This document shows, in pieces, positions 1 to 7,103 of a stretch of 64,000 nucleotides of DNA. Position 1 is the first letter of the stretch; each line of letters begins with the position of its first letter. The notes under the pieces were generated by a model, which saw only the letters and a list, made by a program, of their open reading frames with translations, made no database searches and had not been told where the DNA came from. The position numbers and the translations under genes are program-made. The DNA comes from Streptomyces violens (GTDB taxonomy: Bacteria > Actinomycetota > Actinomycetes > Streptomycetales > Streptomycetaceae): contig NZ_JOBH01000004.1 of assembly GCF_000717745.1 (NCBI RefSeq), positions 1 to 64,000 on the forward strand, given 5' to 3'.

Positions 1-178
1 GTGGGTGACGGGGCAGCCGGAAGGGGCGGGGGGAGGGGCGGGAGGGCGGTCGGAAGGACGGCCGGGTGGACGGTTGGGTGGTCCGTTCGCAGCAGTGGGT
101 GGGGCGTCGCGTGGCGGGCGGTCGGAGGGCGGCCGAGGATGGAGCTCGCACCTGTCTCCTCACGGTTGGGAACAGCAC

Positions 179-349
179 ATGATGCGTCGTCTCACTGTCA
201 TGCTCACCGCTCTCTTCGCCGCCGGGCTCCTTGCTACAGGGTCCGCCGTCGCGGCGCCCGAACCGGAAGAGCTGACCCCGCGGGAGCAGGCGGGGCTGCA
301 GTTCGCCGGCGATGTGCTCGGCGCGCTCTTCGGTGGCGGTCTGCGCTGA
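179..349 (+). CDS. Small secreted protein, unknown function
   Basis: A 56-residue protein starting at the first of two tandem ATG codons. It has a clear signal peptide: MMRR, then a hydrophobic core to about residue 22, then an Ala-x-Ala site (SAVAAPEPEE). The mature part is only about 30 residues, acidic at first, then amphipathic and glycine-rich (FAGDVLGALFGGGLR). No enzymatic motif is visible. The open frame extends further upstream, but that stretch is repetitive and basic and would hide the signal peptide, so the internal start is preferred. A hairpin follows at 407-429. I do not recognise the family. Confidence 0.6.
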   Translation: MMRRLTVMLTALFAAGLLATGSAVAAPEPEELTPREQAGLQFAGDVLGALFGGGLR

Positions 350-406
350 CGCCTCGCGGCCGCGTTGGCGCCGCCGCAGAGTAACGCCGGCGTCGCGCAA
401 AGAAGG

Positions 407-429
407 CCGGCGTCGCACAGCGACGCCGG
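407..429 (+). terminator. Hairpin after the small secreted gene
   Basis: Perfect 10-bp inverted repeat ccggcgtcgc / gcgacgccgg with a 3-nt loop, 58 bases after the stop of the small secreted gene. There is no T tract, which is usual for Streptomyces terminators. It lies in the gap before a gene on the opposite strand, so it could act in both directions. Confidence 0.5.
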
Positions 430-509
430 TCTCGCGCTGGAGTGAACGCCGGTCCCGCCCGCCGGTCCCGCGCGGTGGCAACGGCCCACGACTCGCCCTC
501 GTACGGTTC

Positions 510-1184
510 TCAGGGGCCGTTCACCTCGTTGGCGATGTGGTGGGCCCAGTCGCGGATGCGGGTCATGTCCGGGTGATCGGTAGTCGGGGTCCGGTTGTCG
601 TCGGGTCGCTCCCGATCCCGCTCCCGGCCCAGGTCCCGCTCCCGGCCCAGGTCCCGCTCCCGGCCCAGGTCCCGATCCCGCTCCCGGTCCCGATACCGGC
701 CCCGGTCCGCCGTCGAGCGGCCGGAACGCCCGGGGCGACTGAGCCGACCGAACCGACCGAGCCGACCAGGGCGTCCGGGACGACCGGGACGGCCGGGACG
801 GCCGGGACGACCACCGAACGTGATGTGCCCGCGGGCCCCCGCCCGGTCCATCGCGCGGCTCGCGCCCGGTACCGGTGGCGCGTCGGGCTCGCTCGCCGAG
901 GTACTCGAAGGGCCGCTGCTGAACAGCCACACCGGGCGGGAGCGCAGCTGCGCGGAGTGCCGGCGGGCGAAGCGGCGGGCGTCGCGGTGCCAGCGGTTCG
1001 CGCGGAGCGCGCCGCCGAGTACGACGGCGTCGTACGGGCCCACGCTGACCACTTCCGCCGCGGGGCGCAGCTCTGTATCGAAGCCGTCCTCGCGCAGCAC
1101 GGTGGCTATTTCCTCCGCGATGGCCTGGGTGAATTCGGCCTTGGGGCCGCAGGCGTAGGCGATCAGTACGCGGTGCTTGGCCAT
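510..1184 (-). CDS. Flavodoxin-domain protein with a low-complexity insertion
   Basis: A 224-residue protein. The N-terminal part reads as a flavodoxin-like fold: VLIAYACGPKAEFTQAIAEE is the FMN phosphate-loop strand-helix (the usual T/S-rich loop is weakly conserved), PYDAVVLGGALRANRWHRDA is typical of actinobacterial flavodoxin-domain proteins, and PVWLFSSGP follows. After HITFGG (residues 120-125) the expected last strand and helix give way to about 70 residues of Gly-Arg-Pro repeats (125-148) and Arg-Asp-Arg-Glu/Leu-Gly-Arg-Glu repeats (163-193). A normal family ending (MTRIRDWAHHIANEV) then resumes. Relatives are roughly 170-180 residues long. The gene sits downstream of a DevR-like regulator on the same strand, a pairing common in redox and dormancy clusters. 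The insertion may impair FMN binding, so the protein may be non-functional. Confidence 0.75.
   Translation of the reverse strand: MAKHRVLIAYACGPKAEFTQAIAEEIATVLREDGFDTELRPAAEVVSVGPYDAVVLGGALRANRWHRDARRFARRHSAQLRSRPVWLFSSGPSSTSASEPDAPPVPGASRAMDRAGARGHITFGGRPGRPGRPGRPGRPGRLGRFGRLSRPGRSGRSTADRGRYRDRERDRDLGRERDLGRERDLGRERDRERPDDNRTPTTDHPDMTRIRDWAHHIANEVNGP
606..812. repeat. Low-complexity repeats inside the flavodoxin gene
   Basis: Three 18-bp copies of (a/g)tcccgctcccggcccag run at 615-632, 633-650 and 651-668, flanked by degenerate cccgatcccg/cccgctcccg units. On the coding strand they give Arg-Glu-Arg-Asp-Leu-Gly. A second class at about 740-812 (gggacggccgggacg-type units) gives Gly-Arg-Pro triplets. 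All units keep the reading frame, consistent with in-frame tandem expansion. Confidence 0.9.
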
Positions 1185-1274
1185 GGCGCTTCCTGGGGTT
1201 ATGGCGCTTTCCCGAGACGGTCGGTGAGCTCGACGACGCCGTCGACGCGGGAGCCGGCGAGGGGGCTCCTCCGG

Positions 1275-2069
1275 CTAGCCACCGGGGATCTCCTCCCGCT
1301 CGAAATCCGGCTCGCGACCCGCCTCCGGGCCGCGGCCCCGTACGACTTCCCGATCCCGTACGACTTCCCGATCCCGTACAAGCTCCCGATCCCGTACACG
1401 TTCCGCGATGACCGCCGCCTGGATGCGGCGGCCGACCTTGAGCTTGGTCAGGATGGCGGAGATTCGGTTCTTCACTGTCTTCTCGGCGAGAAAGAGGCGG
1501 TCGGCGATCTGGCGGTTCGTCAGGCCCTCGCCGATCAAGTCGAGGATCTGCCGCTCCCGAGGGGAGAGGCGGGCCAGTTCCGGTGGGCCGGCGGGCGCCA
1601 CCGGGCCGCGGACGCGGGCCAGAACGCGGGCGGTGGCGCCGGGGTCCAGCATCGACTGGCCGGCCGCCACCGTCCGTATGGCCGTCACCAGGTCGGATCC
1701 CTTGATCTGCTTCAGTACGTACCCCGCGGCGCCGGCCATGATGGCGTCGAACAGTGCCTCGTCGTCATCGAACGAGGTGAGTATCAGGCAGGCCACTCCG
1801 GGGAGCGCGCCGCGCAACTCCCGGCAGACGTCGATGCCTTCGTGGTCCCCGCTGTCGGTACTGGAGCCCAGGCGTACGTCGAGCACCGCGACGTCCGGCC
1901 GCAGGGCGGGGGCGCGGGCGAGCGCCTGGCGGGCGTCTGCCGCGTCGCCGACGACGGTCAGGTCCGGCTCGGCGTCCAGGAGGTCGCGCAGGCCGCGGCG
2001 GACCACTTCGTGGTCGTCCAGCAGGAAGACGCGGATGGGGGATGCCTTCGTACTGCCGGGCTCCGTCAT
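1275..2069 (-). CDS. DevR/DosR-like response regulator (REC-LuxR HTH)
   Basis: A 264-residue two-component response regulator. The receiver domain (residues 12-130) has the acidic pair D18/D19, the phospho-acceptor D64 in VAVLDVRLG, the switch segment ILTSFDDD and lysine K120 in GYVLK. The LuxR-type helix-turn-helix (about 167-220) reads LSPRERQILDLIGEGLTN...EKTVKNRIS, as in DevR/NarL regulators. I start at MTEPGST; the upstream frame codes only repetitive Arg/Thr/Glu sequence. No histidine kinase is adjacent. The C-terminus has a repeat-coded tail (RDRELVRDREVVRDREVV, about residues 226-245) absent from normal relatives. Neighbouring flavodoxin and molybdoenzyme relics suggest a redox or oxygen-limitation regulon. 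Confidence 0.85.
   Translation of the reverse strand: MTEPGSTKASPIRVFLLDDHEVVRRGLRDLLDAEPDLTVVGDAADARQALARAPALRPDVAVLDVRLGSSTDSGDHEGIDVCRELRGALPGVACLILTSFDDDEALFDAIMAGAAGYVLKQIKGSDLVTAIRTVAAGQSMLDPGATARVLARVRGPVAPAGPPELARLSPRERQILDLIGEGLTNRQIADRLFLAEKTVKNRISAILTKLKVGRRIQAAVIAERVRDRELVRDREVVRDREVVRGRGPEAGREPDFEREEIPGG
1341..1394. repeat. Three 18-bp tandem repeats in the regulator 3' end
   Basis: tacgacttcccgatcccg occurs at 1341-1358 and 1359-1376, then a variant (tacaagctcccgatcccg) at 1377-1394. In frame on the minus strand it codes a six-residue Arg-Asp-Arg-Glu-Val-Val unit. The unit length and the cccgatcccg core match the repeat in the neighbouring flavodoxin gene. Confidence 0.9.
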
Positions 2070-2255
2070 GGTCTCGGCTCCGTCCTTGTCCTTGTCCGGT
2101 CGCTGTTCAGTCCGCTCGGTCCGCTCAGTCCGTATCCGGGCCGCCGACCCCAGCGTGGTGCACCCGCGCACGCACCACCATGGGCCGACAAGCCCCATCC
2201 GGGACCGGAGTGCCCTGGCAACCAAGGCCAGTCCGCGACCGTGTAGGCGTGTTGG

Positions 2256-2632
2256 TCAGTCCTCGACCGTCAGAGCCTGGGGGCCGGCTTCCTTCATGCG
2301 GGTCTTGATCCACTTGATGTGGGTGAGGGTTTCCTTGTGGTGGGCCGTCACTTCGGTGAGGAGGTCCTGGTCGCGCACCGCCTGGGCCACCTGGCCCAGG
2401 TAGATCCAGTGCACGTTCACGGCCTGCGCCGCGAGGAAGAGCTGCCGCAGGTCGCGGAGCAGGAGGAGGCCGGACTCCGGGCGGCGTGGTTGTCGCACTG
2501 GGTCGCGATGGTGCGGCACGGGTACGACGTGCCGTGGTCGGCGGCCTGGCGCTCGGCGGTCCGGCGGCAGGCGGTGGCGAAATCGGTCTCTGCGTCGTGG
2601 AGTTCGGAGAGCAGCAAGCCGATTTTGTTCAT
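2256..2632 (-). pseudogene. Frameshifted, internally deleted small gene
   Basis: The N-terminal frame starts at ATG 2630-2632 and reads MNKIGLLLSELHDAETDF...CDNHAARSP before dissolving into low-complexity Ser/Cys/Ala. A second frame carries on with LLLLRDLRQLFLAAQAVNVHW...HHKETLTHIKWIKTRMKEAGPQALTVED. The two halves meet near 2465-2480. I recall an intact actinobacterial family with this beginning and this end (a helical protein near molybdopterin oxidoreductases) and a longer middle. The copy here therefore seems to have lost an internal segment along with its frame. A sequencing error alone would not explain the missing middle. The start follows the molybdopterin-oxidoreductase relic by 19 bases, as in an operon. 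Confidence 0.65.
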
Positions 2633-2651
2633 GGGATCAGCCTTCCGGGGA

Positions 2652-2928
2652 TCAGCCTTCCGGGCCTTCCGTGGCGATGCTGTGCGGAGGAGGTGCCCCG
2701 TCCTCTGTTGGCTTCTCTTCCCCCGACGACTTCCGCACCCGTACCGCCGTCACCTTGTAGAGCGGTTGTTTGGAGACCGGGTCCCACACTGGGTCGGAGT
2801 GAGTTCGTTGGCAGCGCGGGTGTGAGGTGCGCGTGCGTCGTCTACGGGACGGCGGTCGAAGTACCCGTAGCGGAACGGGGCGAAGACGACCCCGGCCGGC
2901 CTTGCGCCAAGGCGCCCGATGCGGAGCC
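2652..2928 (-). pseudogene. 3' relic of a molybdopterin oxidoreductase
   Basis: One minus-strand frame reads RIGRLGARPAGVVFAPFRYG, then YFD...RAANELTPTQ. This corresponds to the C-terminal molydopterin-dinucleotide-binding region of bacterial molybdopterin oxidoreductases (FVPFHYGYWD...RAANELT). The continuation, WDPVSKQPLYKVTAVRV, is in another frame. At the junction (about 2785-2795) the coding strand reads cagtgtggg where cagtggg would keep Gln-Trp-Asp in frame: a 2-base TG duplication. Upstream the gene is gone, because endonuclease V starts divergently at 2946. The relic has no start and no catalytic core. The stop is the TGA at 2652-2654. Confidence 0.7.
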
Positions 2929-2945
2929 GGTAACGTGGCGGGATC

Positions 2946-3650
2946 ATGATGAACTCCGGAACGGTTTCCCGCGACGACGAACTGCGTAACTGGCCTGCCG
3001 ATGAGGCCGCGGCCCGGGCCGCCCAGGACCGGCTGCGCCGCCATGTGGTGCTCGACGAGCCGGGCCCCGAGCCGGACTTCGACGGCACGGTGGCAGGCGT
3101 GGACGTGGCGTACGACGACGAGCGGGGCGTCGTCGCCGCGGCGGCCGTCACGCTGGACGCCCGTACGCTGCGCGTCGTCGACGAGGCGACGGCGGTGGGG
3201 CCGGTGTCCTTCCCGTACGTTCCCGGCCTGCTCGCCTTCCGGGAGATCCCGACCGTGCTCGACGCGCTCGACCGGCTCGAGCGCGTCCCCGACCTCGTGA
3301 TCTGCGACGGTTACGGGCTCGCCCACCCGCGCCGCTTCGGGCTCGCCAGCCACCTGGGAGTACTCACCGGGCTGCCGGTGATCGGCGTCGGGAAGAACCC
3401 GTTCACCTTCACGTACGAGGCGCCGGGGCCGGACCGCGGTGCCACCTCCGCGCTGCTGGACGGTGGCGAGGAGGTCGGCCGCGCGCTGCGAACGCGGCGG
3501 GGTGTGAAGCCGGTTTTCGTGTCCGTGGGGCACCGTGTCGGGCTGGACCACGCGTGTGCCCATACGCTGCGGCTGGCGACGAAGTACCGGCAGCCGGAGA
3601 CCACCCGGGAGGCCGACGCCCTGTGCCGCCGGGCACTCGCGGAGGCCTGA
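2946..3650 (+). CDS. nfi: Endonuclease V
   Basis: A 234-residue endonuclease V, which nicks DNA (and RNA in some bacteria) one nucleotide 3' of deoxyinosine and starts repair of deaminated adenine. The three catalytic acidic residues are visible: D53 in AGVDVAY, E100 in FPYVPGLLAFRE and D121 in ICDGYGLAHPRRFGLASHLG. The C-terminal signature KPVFVSVGHR precedes a helix ending LATKYRQPETTREAD. Length is normal. The start overlaps the edge of the molybdoenzyme relic on the other strand, so the promoter probably lies within that relic. Two tandem ATG codons begin the frame and either could be used. Confidence 0.95.
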   Translation: MMNSGTVSRDDELRNWPADEAAARAAQDRLRRHVVLDEPGPEPDFDGTVAGVDVAYDDERGVVAAAAVTLDARTLRVVDEATAVGPVSFPYVPGLLAFREIPTVLDALDRLERVPDLVICDGYGLAHPRRFGLASHLGVLTGLPVIGVGKNPFTFTYEAPGPDRGATSALLDGGEEVGRALRTRRGVKPVFVSVGHRVGLDHACAHTLRLATKYRQPETTREADALCRRALAEA

Positions 3651-3664
3651 GCGTCGAAAGCGTC

Positions 3665-3688
3665 AAAAAGAGGCCCGCGCCCGGGCCT
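3665..3688 (-). terminator. Intrinsic terminator with T tract
   Basis: Read on the minus strand: a 7-bp stem aggcccg / cgggcct with a 4-nt loop, then cTTTTTG. It lies just beyond the stop of the reductase gene at 3718-4914. A T tract like this is unusual in this GC-rich window, making this one of its clearest rho-independent terminators. The plus-strand nfi gene ends at 3650, so the stem may serve it too. Confidence 0.75.
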
Positions 3689-3717
3689 TGAGCGGCGCGG
3701 CCGGGGGCTCCCGTTCG

Positions 3718-4914
3718 TCAGTCCGTCAGGTCCTGTTGCTCGACCACCCGGAAGCGCATTCCCGCCTTCGTCAGCCGTTCCGTGAGCGCGTCGCCCATGG
3801 CGACCGCGGCCGTCACCTGGCCTGCGGTCTCGGGGAGTTCGTCGTACGCGAGGGACAGGGCCGACTCGGCGAGCATCTTCGCCGTCTCGTCGTATCCGGG
3901 GTCGCCGCCCGCGACCTCCGTGACGAGCCGTCGGCCGCCGCCCTCGCCCACGAAGCGGACCTTGAACCAGCTCTTCGCCCGGCGCGTCTCGTCCGGGCCG
4001 TCGCCGGGCGCGAGCCGGGCCGACAGCCACCGGCGTGCGGGCGGGAGCTGGGCCAGTCCGGCCGTGACGCCTGCGCCCAGTACGCATCCGACCGCCACCG
4101 GAAGCGACTTGACGCCGGCGTAGTGGCGGTAGCGGAAATCCGGCCCGTACCGCTCCAGCGCGGCCGCCGAGCGGGCGACCATCTGCGGGTCGAGGGTCGG
4201 CAGCGGTACGCCCCAGACGCCCTGCTGCCGGGTCGGCGTCCCGGGCGCCGCGCGCACCGCACGGCCCACCGGGCGCGGCTCGACGCGCTGCCGCTCCCGG
4301 GCGGCGCGCGCCATGCCGAGCGGGCGGGACATCGCGGTGAGCGCGGAGGCCAGCGTGCCGCCCGAGAAGGTGGCGTTGGTGCGCACGAAGCCGGCCACCC
4401 GCAGCGGTACGCCCTCGGGCAGCAGTCCCACCGTGTAGTGCACGCCGAGGTCGTACGGAATGCAGTCGAAGCCGCAGGCGTGCACCAGGCGCGCGCCCGA
4501 GGCGAGCGCCGTCTCGTGGTGGCGCAGATACATCCGGTCGACGAATTCCGGTTCACCGGTGAGGTCCACATAGTCCGTGCCCGCCTCGGCGCAGGCCGCC
4601 ACCAGCGGCTCGCCGTACGCGAGATACGGGCCGACCGTCGTGGCCAGTACCCGGGTCGCGGCGGCCACCTCGCGCAGAGACGCGGGGTCGGCGGCGTCGG
4701 CGTGCAGCAGCGGCAGATCGGCGCAGGCGGGGTGACGAGCCGCCAGTTCGTCCCGGAGCTGCTCCAGCTTCGCCCTGTTGCGCCCGGCCAGTGCCCAGCG
4801 GCAGCCCTCGGGGGCGTGCGCGGCCAGGTAGGCGGCGGTGAGCCGGCCCGCGAAGCCGGTCGCGCCGAAGAGGACGACGTCGTACGCCCGTCCCGCGGCA
4901 GCCTGTCGTCCCAT
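3718..4914 (-). CDS. Saccharopine-dehydrogenase-like NAD(P)-binding reductase
   Basis: A 398-residue protein of the saccharopine dehydrogenase / trans-acting enoyl reductase family. The Rossmann motif is at residues 13-24 (VVLFGATGFAGR), followed by WALAGRNRAKLEQL. The conserved core TVGPYLAYGEPLVAACAEAGTDYVDLTGE and the segment HACGFDCIPYDLGV are typical of the actinobacterial branch related to mycobacterial Rv2449c/Rv2953-type enoyl reductases. The substrate cannot be read from sequence; relatives reduce lipid double bonds or are uncharacterised. The C-terminus (AESALSLAYDELPETAGQVT) is also typical. It is monocistronic and closed by the T-tract terminator at 3665-3688. Confidence 0.85.
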   Translation of the reverse strand: MGRQAAAGRAYDVVLFGATGFAGRLTAAYLAAHAPEGCRWALAGRNRAKLEQLRDELAARHPACADLPLLHADAADPASLREVAAATRVLATTVGPYLAYGEPLVAACAEAGTDYVDLTGEPEFVDRMYLRHHETALASGARLVHACGFDCIPYDLGVHYTVGLLPEGVPLRVAGFVRTNATFSGGTLASALTAMSRPLGMARAARERQRVEPRPVGRAVRAAPGTPTRQQGVWGVPLPTLDPQMVARSAAALERYGPDFRYRHYAGVKSLPVAVGCVLGAGVTAGLAQLPPARRWLSARLAPGDGPDETRRAKSWFKVRFVGEGGGRRLVTEVAGGDPGYDETAKMLAESALSLAYDELPETAGQVTAAVAMGDALTERLTKAGMRFRVVEQQDLTD

Positions 4915-5038
4915 GGTGCGGCCCTTCGGTGTGATCGTGTCGGCAGGTGTCGCACGCTAAGGACGAGCTGTACGTGGCGTCAACACGGCCCTGCGCGCGA
5001 CGTGGCGGGAAGACGGCCGTTCCGGCCGGCCACGGGAC

Positions 5039-5782
5039 TCACTCCGTACGGTCGGCCTCCCGCCCCATAGTGATCCCACGGACGCCGTCCAGCTCCGCCA
5101 GGCGTTCGAGCAGATCGTGCGGCGAGGCGGTGCCCTCCAGGCGGAGGAGTACTTCGCTGGCGACCCGGTCGGGTTCTTCCGGCCCGGTCTCGACCTGTAC
5201 GTCGGTCACCTGGAAGCCGCTGCCGGTGCACAGCTCCAGCATCCGGCCGAGCAGGCCGTGCTGGGAGCGGTAGGCGAGCCGGAGTTCGAAGCGTTCCAGG
5301 GACGGGGTCATCGACATCCGGTCGGTGATCTTGGGGAAGCCGCGTACGACGAGGAAGTGCACGGCCGTCGAGGCGAGCGCGAGCAGCGGCAGCCCGCCGC
5401 CGCAGGCCATGCCGATGGCGCAGGTCAGCCAGATGGTCGCGGCCGTGGTCAGGCCGCGTACCGCGTCCTTCTTCACAAAGATCAGGCCACCGCCGATGAA
5501 ACCGATGCCGGAGACGACCTGCGCGGCGACCCGGGACGGGTCGAGTCCGACGCCCTCGATACCGGTGACCGCCCCGAAGCCGTGGATCGACACCTCCATG
5601 AAGAGCGCGCTGCCGACGCCCACGAGGGTGTGGGTGCGCAGGCCCGCGCTCTTCTGGCGCGCCTCGCGTTCCAGCCCGATGAGGGAGGACAGCAGCAGCG
5701 CCATGGCCAGCTCGATGATCTGGCGCCAGCCCTGGCCGGTGGCGGGGTCGAACAGTGCGGCGGCGAGGTTCGAGGAAGGCAT
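5039..5782 (-). CDS. MgtC/SapB family membrane protein
   Basis: A 247-residue MgtC-family inner-membrane protein. Four to five hydrophobic segments fill residues 18-150, including the signature GLEREARQKSAGLRTHTLVG with its conserved Arg/Glu/Arg, followed by VVSGIGFIGGGLIFV and VRGLTTAATIWLTCAIGMACG. The C-terminal 85 residues form a soluble ACT-like domain. MgtC proteins act in low-Mg2+ survival, often by modulating membrane ATPases; which role applies here is unknown. I start at MPSSNLAAA, because upstream codons in the frame read non-hydrophobic sequence and run into the divergent promoter region shared with the acyl-CoA operon. Confidence 0.9.
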   Translation of the reverse strand: MPSSNLAAALFDPATGQGWRQIIELAMALLLSSLIGLEREARQKSAGLRTHTLVGVGSALFMEVSIHGFGAVTGIEGVGLDPSRVAAQVVSGIGFIGGGLIFVKKDAVRGLTTAATIWLTCAIGMACGGGLPLLALASTAVHFLVVRGFPKITDRMSMTPSLERFELRLAYRSQHGLLGRMLELCTGSGFQVTDVQVETGPEEPDRVASEVLLRLEGTASPHDLLERLAELDGVRGITMGREADRTE

Positions 5783-5893
5783 CCGGCCATTGTCATCACT
5801 GTCCCCGCGCGGACAAGGGAGGCCGCCCGCAAAGCTCCCAGGAGCCCGCCCGGAAAGCCCCAGGAGGGGCTTGTGGAAAGTGGAACACGTTCT

Positions 5894-5910
5894 TAACATC
5901 ACGAGTGTTA
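5894..5910. promoter_or_regulatory. Inverted repeat upstream of the acyl-CoA operon
   Basis: taaca-N7-tgtta, a perfect 5-bp inverted repeat in an A/T-rich patch 30 bases before the racemase ATG at 5940, between divergent genes. Size and position fit a dimeric (for example TetR-type) repressor site over the operon promoter. No cognate regulator gene is adjacent. Confidence 0.4.
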
Positions 5911-5939
5911 CAGCATTGGTGTCACAAGCTGGGGGCGCG

Positions 5940-7103
5940 ATGGCGCAGACAGGGAACGGCCCGCTGAGCGGAGTGCGCGTGGTGGAACTCGCCGGTATCG
6001 GGCCGGGCCCGTTCGCCGCGATGCACCTCGCCGACCTCGGCGCCGACGTCGTACGCGTGGACCGCCCCGGCGGCTCCGGCATCGGCGTCGATCCGGCGCA
6101 CGACCTCACCAACCGCGGCAAGCGCTCGGTGCTCGTCGACCTGAAGGCTCCGGAGGGGCCGGGGCAGGTGCTCGACCTGGCCGAGCGGGCCGATGTACTC
6201 ATCGAGGGCTACCGGCCGGGCGTCGCCGAACGGCTGGGTGTCGGCCCCGAGGCGTGCCTGGCCCGCAACTCCCGCCTCGTCTACGGCCGGATGACCGGCT
6301 GGGGCCAGGACGGCCCGCTCGCCGACACCGCAGGGCACGACATCGGGTACATCGCGCTCACCGGTGCGCTCGGCATGACCGGCACCGCCGACGGGCCGCC
6401 CGTCGCCCCCGCCAACCTCCTCGGCGACTACGCCGGCGGCTCGCTCTACCTCGTCATCGGCATCCTCGCCGCGCTCCAGCACGCGCGCGCCGAAGGCGGC
6501 AGTGGCCAGGTCGTGGACGCCGCGATCGTCGACGGCACGGCCCACCTCACCACCATGATCCGCGGCATGCTGGAGGCGGGCGCCTGGCAGGACCGGCGCG
6601 CCGCCAACCTCCTGGACGGCGGGGCGCCCTTCTACGGCACGTACGAGACGGCCGACGGCGGCCACATGGCCGTCGGCGCTCTGGAGCAGCGCTTCTACGC
6701 CGAGTTCCTGCGGCTGCTCGGCCTGGCGGACGAGGTGCCTCCGCGGGAGGACTTCGCCCAGTGGGGCGCGCTGCGTACGGCCATCGCCGACCGGTTCCGT
6801 ACCCGTACGCGCGAGGAGTGGACGGCCGTCTTCGACGGGTCCGACGCGTGCGTGGCGCCCGTGCTGTCGCTGCGCGAGGCGCCGGACCACCCCCATCTCG
6901 CGGCCCGCGGCACCTTCGTCGAACACGCCGGTGTCACCCAGCCGGCGCCCGCGCCGCGCTTCTCGCGCACGCCCGGCGCGGTGCGCGGCGGCCCCGCCCT
7001 GCCCGGCGCGGACACCGAAGCGGTGGCCCGCGACTGGGACGTCCCCGCCCTGACCACCACCGCTCGTCCCGAGGACGGCACCGAGGAAGGCCCGCAACGA
7101 TGA
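5940..7103 (+). CDS. CaiB/BaiF CoA-transferase, alpha-methylacyl-CoA racemase type
   Basis: A 387-residue class III CoA-transferase of the alpha-methylacyl-CoA racemase subgroup. These enzymes epimerise 2-methyl-branched acyl-CoAs so that the S form can be beta-oxidised. Visible are the N-terminal signature GVRVVELAGIGPGPFAAMHLADLGADVVRVD, His in GHDIGYIALTGALG, Asp in NLLGDYAGGSLYL and Glu in FYGTYETADGGHMAVGALE. These match the His/Asp/Glu set of the M. tuberculosis racemase. It leads a four-gene operon and overlaps the acyl-CoA dehydrogenase start by ATGA. The context supports degradation of branched-chain fatty acids, which are abundant in Streptomyces. Confidence 0.88.
   Translation: MAQTGNGPLSGVRVVELAGIGPGPFAAMHLADLGADVVRVDRPGGSGIGVDPAHDLTNRGKRSVLVDLKAPEGPGQVLDLAERADVLIEGYRPGVAERLGVGPEACLARNSRLVYGRMTGWGQDGPLADTAGHDIGYIALTGALGMTGTADGPPVAPANLLGDYAGGSLYLVIGILAALQHARAEGGSGQVVDAAIVDGTAHLTTMIRGMLEAGAWQDRRAANLLDGGAPFYGTYETADGGHMAVGALEQRFYAEFLRLLGLADEVPPREDFAQWGALRTAIADRFRTRTREEWTAVFDGSDACVAPVLSLREAPDHPHLAARGTFVEHAGVTQPAPAPRFSRTPGAVRGGPALPGADTEAVARDWDVPALTTTARPEDGTEEGPQR

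Noticed and set aside
595..1158. Plus-strand Arg-Ser-rich frame over the flavodoxin gene
   Set aside because: Repeat-driven low complexity; the other strand carries recognisable flavodoxin segments outside the repeats.
606..1394. CRISPR-like array from the 18-bp repeats
   Set aside because: Units are contiguous without spacers, lie in reading frame within genes, and no cas gene is in the window.
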